From positions 4,092,001 to 4,156,000 of the forward strand of contig BSYQ01000011.1 in NCBI GenBank assembly GCA_030272585.1: a stretch of 64,000 nt of DNA, given 5' to 3'. Below the pieces are notes generated by a model. That model had not been told where the DNA came from and searched no databases. It saw nothing but the letters and a program-made list of their open reading frames with translations. Positions 58,818 through 64,000 of this stretch are shown here, in pieces; within the stretch, counting starts at the first letter, position 1, and every line of letters starts with the position of its first letter. The stretch is from Bryopsis sp. KO-2023 (Eukaryota; Chlorophyta; Ulvophyceae; Bryopsidales; Bryopsidaceae). The position numbers and the translations under genes are program-made.

Positions 58818-59287
58818 TAAGTTTTTTTGAAGAATATTTTGTCACACAGACGCATTACTTCATAGAGAAATAGAAACCCAATGAAAAAGGTACCTCCAAG
58901 CATGAAATTGAATCCACTGTAAAAAAAGCACAGTCATTCCACCATCAAGAATTACTAAGCAGCCAAAAAAGCTGCTTCCAGAAAACACACATGCATAGTG
59001 TGATGCAATATACTTTCTAATGTTTTTTTTTTTTAATACACTGAGGCCTCCACTCAATCACATTGTGCTGGGAAATGCCATGCAATTCCAACCCGTATAT
59101 TTTTTTTCGCCATTCCAAACTCGTTTGGTTCGAAAGTACAGAAACCCCCATGAGTCCGAAAATATAAATATATACACACAGAATCAGCATCTTCAGAAAT
59201 TCGCTGCCAAAATCGTCCAAATTCGAAATATTCCAGCATCCCTAGAAAAAAGCAATTCAGCGGGCAAGGGGGGGTTCATTTTAAAAA
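58818..59287. other. Spacer between WRKY and phosphatase genes
   Basis: AT-rich and without recognisable features. Confidence 0.5.
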
Positions 59288-61474
59288 ATGGAGGAACGAG
59301 CGGACGACACCAACGGAATGCTAGCGCAAGTACCTCGACCACCAGTTTGTCTCATCCCCTTTCGACACACAAAGGTGCAGCGTCTTGAACGCTTCTTTCC
59401 CAAAACTGGGTTCAAGCTGTGTGTAGTTATGGCACCCATGGAGGAAGCAAACTTGCCTCTGAAATCCTCCTTAAACAAAAAAAAAAAAAAAGGAAAAAAG
59501 CACTTGAATTAATTTTTTTATTCTTTCATATTTTCTTGGGAATTTCAGTATGTGCACATAATTTGACTAGCTGAGGATTTTCTTTTTCTTTTCTTTTTTT
59601 TTTTTGGGGGGGGGGGGTAGGTGGTGCATTTAATTCGTCATGCAGAGGGTTTCCATAACGTAGCTGGGGCGCTGGGAACCGAAAATTATGCGAGTGAGGA
59701 TTACTTCGATGCACACCTCACCAAAAAAGGATGGGCACAGGTTGAGAAAAAAAATAATCACAATGAATGTGATTAGTAAGCAAAAGAAACTCAAAGGAAA
59801 TGTCTGGCATGAAATTCCTGTGAATACACAATTGGGAAACCGTGAGCGTCTCGGTTTTTTTGACTTTACAGGGCCATCACGCTTGTCATTTCTTCACTCA
59901 TTTTCTCACTTTTCTGGTTTTTTGAAATGATACATGAGGCTTCTTCTTTTTCAGTTCCTTGGACATTTTCTACTATTTTGTAAAAAAGTAAAAATGAGGG
60001 AAAACAAAAAAAAGTGAGCATTGTGTGAGAAGGAGCTGAGAATGCCGAGTGTCTGACAGATTGCAGCGATTTTTTTTTTCTTCTCCCAGGTGGCAATGCT
60101 GCAATCACACATCAAGGCCTTACCCAATTTTAGAGCCGATGTGGTGATGGTTTCCCCAATGACCAGAACTCTAGAAACCGCCAGCGGAGTTTTCGGATCC
60201 AAAGGGAATGGACCCACCCTAATGAAATCTCAAACCGAAGAGGAGGTGTGACATTTTGTTACATGAAAGGAATCCGATTAACTGCTTAAAAAAAAATAAA
60301 AAAAATATTCGATCAGTGATCTCGTTTGGGTTTGGTTGCATATCTAACCCATCCTTCCTTCCCTTTTCAAAAAAAAACATTGAAATGAAACCAAAAAAAA
60401 CTTCTCCACACATTTTTGAGTGTGTGCGTTTGTGAAAACCTGGAATCGTTCCCTCTTTGTCGAAAACCACTGTATCTGTCACTGATTTCCCTTTTCTTTT
60501 TTTCTTTTCTTTTCAGTGAATGTATATTTAGACCTCCTGTCTGACAAGCATTAGCAATTGCTTTTCGATTTTGCCACGAGATTCTGCCCTGTTTTTTTGT
60601 TTTTTTTTAACGGATCCAATGCTGTGGCACCAGGGCTTCCGAACCGAAATGTGTGAGATTTCAGCTGATGGAGTTCCTCCGTTCGTTGCGATGGAGGTGG
60701 GAGTTTCCTTTGAAACCTCACCAGGGTTTTCTGAACAGTCATTGAAATGAACACCCCCCTGATATTGATGCTCTTTTGTCTTTTTCCCGAAAACAACCAT
60801 GCGTTTCGTTATCAATTTATCGCTGCCTCGGGCAGCATTGGATGGATTTTTTTAATTATGTTTTCCCCAACTCCATCAACGCTTTTCTTGCATGCGTTTC
60901 TGGGGGCCTCTGTTTTGTTGAATTTTATTATATTTTTTTTTTATTATTCTAGTGTTATTTATTTTTTTTTAATTTTGTCAAATGTATTTTTTGTGTCGAG
61001 ATTGAGAGCTGATTTGGAATCTTCTGTGGAAAGCTTTGCAGAGAGCTTTCTGGACTCCACCCATGTGATCGAAGGAGGCCCGTAAATCATTACAAGGATC
61101 GATTTCCATCCGTTGACTTCTCTTTGGTGAGAGTTTCGGTGTGGTGGATATGGGAAAAAAAAAGGTTTTTCTGGTCCAGGAGAGTTTCTTGACCTTGGGA
61201 AAGCCATCGATGCTAAATTTAGTTTGCTTTTCAATCGGTTGTGAAATTTTTTGGTGTGTGTGTTTTAGGTAGCGTCCGAGGCGGATCCATTGTGGGAACC
61301 CACCCACAGAGAGGAGATCTCCTCTATTCATTCCAGAGCCAGGCAATTTTTAGATTTCCTGGCAAAGAGGTGATTTTTTTTTAAAAGGGGGTTATATAGG
61401 GGTATCCAAAAGGACATTGCGAGAATAGGCCAGCTCCCCATCGGCCATCCATCCGTTCCTGTTGTTAGAAATGA

Positions 61475-61505
<31 letters not shown>

Positions 61506-61974
61506 TGGTTGAGAATTTTTTATTTATTTTTTTTTGGGGGGGAAGCGCTCCACGGCAGCTGTTCAAGAATTGACCTCGACTCATGTACGTTCCATCGCAA
61601 CGATGGCAAATCTGTTCCGAGTCTTTTTCCTTTCTTTCAAATGCATTACACCTGGGGCTGAAATCCCCCTGTCTCTCCTCCATTATGCAAATATGAGTGA
61701 TATGGGTCCTTTCAACTAAATCGTTTTAATAATTTCTTCTTCTTTTTCTTTCCACCCATGCAGGCCGGAAAGTCACATCGCAGTGGTGAGTCACAGCGCA
61801 TTCCTTCGAAACATGTGTCGAATGCTGGGGGATGGATTGGGAGAACACCCCAAAACTCAATTGCACTCCTATTTCGTGAACTGTGAATTGCGCACGGTCA
61901 CTCTCATCCACGAACGAGGCCACCCCGACACCAGCTGCCCGTTTTCTTTCAGACCCCCTCAGAAGCCAGTTTGA
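59288..61974 (+). CDS. Histidine-phosphatase superfamily (phosphoglycerate-mutase-like) protein
   Basis: Seven exons: 59288-59374, 59621-59740, 60090-60245, 60634-60696, 61034-61126, 61269-61369, 61764-61974, giving 276 residues in phase. The N-terminal catalytic signature is VVHLIRHAEGFHN (His about 36). The substrate-pocket Arg block is VVMVSPMTRTLETA, and the second catalytic His is in HIAVVSHSAFLRNM (about 217). The subgroup block ELCRE..GLHPCDRRRPVNHY followed by RFPSVDFSL matches fungal and plant PGM-like phosphatases of unknown substrate, not glycolytic mutase. No leader or membrane segment is seen, so it is probably cytosolic. The acceptor of exon 2 follows a 12-base G run. Exon 5 (93 nt) was located by its conserved motif. 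Exon 1 is the least certain. Confidence 0.85.
61472..61502. repeat. (AC)n microsatellite
   Basis: About 15 copies of AC in intron 6 of the histidine-phosphatase gene. Confidence 0.9.
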
Positions 61975-62621
61975 AAAAAGAGAACAAAAAAAAAAAGCTG
62001 CTGGTTTTCTAGTGGAAATGGATGAGTGGATGGCACACCGTTTGTGTGTTTTCAGGGTTTTGCCCATTTGGCAAATCCTTCACAATCGTCCCCTGCCATA
62101 AAGTTTTGTATGTAAAAAAGCAAGACGAAACGTGCCATTGCTCTTCGGTCGATTTATTTCCGGACACACAGTCCTTCGCATTTGGAAACGAGGTTTCCAT
62201 GTCTGTGTGTCAGACCTGGCTAGGATCGATTTGGGAACACACTGTTGGAGAAAAAAGTTGCTGGTGATGCTGCCAATGTAAATGATTGTGTTAAGAAAGT
62301 ATCTGATGGGGGGAAGGAGAAATTTGCACAGAAACTCCTCTGTTTTATGTGCCTTGATAAAACAAAGAGAAATTTCCCCCAGACCGCACAAGCTTTTTCC
62401 GAAGTTTGGGGGAAAAGCTTGGAGCGTTTCTGAAATGACCGTTAAACGAAGGAGCGTTTCAGTGGATCCACACGTGCTCTGTTGAGAATCTATGACTAAT
62501 CTACTTCGGGTGGGGTTGGTCTACCCAACAACACATTTTGGGTGTGTAGAAAACCAGTCTTCCCTGGAGCTTGAGAGTTCATTTTTGTTCAATCGTGTGG
62601 AAAGCAGGGCGAGCGACGAAA
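61975..62621. other. Spacer upstream of the last gene
   Basis: No supported exon. The sequence just before 62622 is CpG-richer and is probably the promoter of the last gene. Confidence 0.45.
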
Positions 62622-63741
62622 ATGCTGCGCACTTTCGCAAAGCGTCTGGCGCCACAGGTACTTTTCGATCGATAAACGCGGCGAGCAGGAAATAAACGAA
62701 AAAAAACAAAAACGAGTGGTAATCTTTTTTAGGAAAAGAAGACCGATCGCCGCGTACAGCCATGTTTCCCCACTTTGTCTTGAGCACCATTCTTAGCGTC
62801 GGTGTTTTTTAACGTGCAGAATCTTGTGCGTGTGTGTGAGATCCTATATCTTTATATATTTATTGTTTTTATATTCTGCTTTATTTTAATTATACACATC
62901 TTTTTGGTATGGGAAAAAACGTTTTTTTTTTCTTTGTGGATTGCTGAACAATCCTGTTTTTTTTTGAGGTTGGATGAGATGCACTGTTGATTCAACTGCT
63001 TTTTCTCAATATGGCTTGTGAAAACTTATTCACCCCGCTCCTCCAATTTCCAGAAACCCTAAACCCAAAGCATCCAATATCTGAAATCGCTAGATTTTCT
63101 ATGTGTCCCTTCGCATGACTTTTCATTTCACTAGCTTTTTGAAACCACCACTCATACATCCATTTCGTTGCAGTGCTTTGATGTATTTTTTTTCTCTATT
63201 TTTCCAAATATATTACATTGAGGCTTATGGAACTGTACAAAAAAACGACCGGACGATCAAGTTCTTTCTTTTTTTTTTTAAATGTTGAAGGGAGGGCAGA
63301 TGGGTATTTTGTCGAGCGTCCGTGGAATGGCTGATCAATCCACTGCTGTTGCGGAAACCTTGAACTGGGATGATTTGCAAGGCCTGGTGCATTCCCCAGA
63401 GGCTAAGGTACGAACGCAGGTCTTTCTCCATTCACAGCAGATCTTGCTTTTTTTCAATTCTCCTTTTTTTTCGGAAAACACTGCGATGTCATATACAACC
63501 ATAGCATGATTGGAGGACTGTGCAGGACCGCCCCATGCCAGTTTTGTTTTTTTGCTATATTTTTCGTTTTGCATGGGTTTTCTTCTCGACCCTTTCTCAG
63601 GGTAGAGCCCATTTTTGTCGTGAAGTAGAGTTGGTTCTATTTATATCTGTTTCTGCTTTTTGTGTCTTTTTTTAGGGTGATGTGAACAGACTGCACGGAA
63701 TGGTCATCACTCAAGACAGGATGGCTGAGGAGGCCGCCAAG
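62622..63741 (+). CDS. Probable mitochondrial protein, possibly ATP synthase subunit d (5' part, runs off the window)
   Basis: Three exons are visible: 62622-62657, 63291-63407 and 63676-63741, all phase 0, encoding 73 residues; the gene continues past 64000. The start MLRTFAKRLAPQ is a short basic amphipathic leader of mitochondrial type. The next part, ETLNWDDLQGLVHSPEAK then DVNRLHGMV, has the shape of the N-terminus of the mitochondrial ATP synthase stalk subunit d (a Trp-Asp motif before a helix, then a second helix). The match is short and the rest of the protein is missing, so the identity is tentative while the gene itself is likely. Exon 2 may start nine bases later, at 63300. Confidence 0.5.
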
Positions 63742-64000
63742 GTGCTTTTATTTTGCCGAAAACGCAACAAATCGATGGGTGAAGTCCTCTTCCTCCCCCC
63801 CCCCAATCTCACGAAGAAAATATGTATATCTATTTTATGTTATTTATTTTGAATTCTCTTATTTTGCACTAAGTGGAAGTTAGTGATAAGAACCAGGGTG
63901 TTTGATTAGTCATCGATCGACCTTTGCTTGAATTCAATGAATTCAATATCTTTGCCAATTTTTCAATAAATCTTGGTACTCACATGGCCTGATTCTGATG

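Noticed and set aside
61034-61126. Minus-strand frame over this interval
   Set aside because: The plus strand encodes the conserved CRE..GLHPCDRRR block of the phosphatase in the correct phase.

Overview
This window is nuclear DNA from a eukaryote, most likely an intron-rich protist or microalga. Nearly every conserved protein is split into 5 to 11 short exons by GT-AG introns of about 70 to 450 bp. At least one intron is a clear GC-AG intron. The standard genetic code gives full-length open frames. Introns and spacers are full of long homopolymer runs (T, A, and C or G up to about 20), while the sequence around gene 5' ends is richer in CpG. A WRKY transcription factor together with several organelle-type proteins fits an alga or amoeboid protist, but the species cannot be fixed from sequence alone. 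The exon models were built by hand: I required splice dinucleotides, phase agreement and an open frame from start to stop, and most models close exactly.

Left part (1-29 kb): the 3' end of a dUTPase (+); a four-CBS-domain AMPK-gamma/SNF4-like protein (-); a weak small gene (-); a PRP40-like tandem WW protein without FF domains (+); a 9.5 kb gene-poor stretch ending in about 7 kb of extreme homopolymer-rich DNA; a BTB-BACK protein with a MATH-like tail (-); a 144-residue orphan (-); and, divergent from it, an RluD-type pseudouridine synthase with an organelle-like leader (+).

Middle (29-36 kb): three consecutive intronless genes, a RAP-domain protein (-) and two tandem paralogues (+). Each paralogue encodes a predicted 12-helix membrane protein built from three copies of a four-helix module with a conserved cysteine pair. 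I do not recognise this family, and it is the strongest candidate here for something undescribed.

Right part (36-64 kb): a DDX51/Dbp6 RNA helicase (-); a 232 bp inverted-repeat element in the divergent promoter region; a mitochondrial CoA-type carrier (+); a TruA-type tRNA pseudouridine synthase (-), divergent from PRP19 (+); a two-helix membrane protein (+); a secreted cysteine-rich protein (+); a WRKY factor (+); a histidine-phosphatase family protein (+); and the 5' part of a probable mitochondrial protein (+).

Functionally the window leans toward RNA work: two pseudouridine synthases, a ribosome-biogenesis helicase, a RAP protein, PRP19 and a PRP40-like protein. The rest are signalling, transport and membrane genes. 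Neighbours do not form operons. The recurrent layout is divergent pairs sharing short promoter regions.
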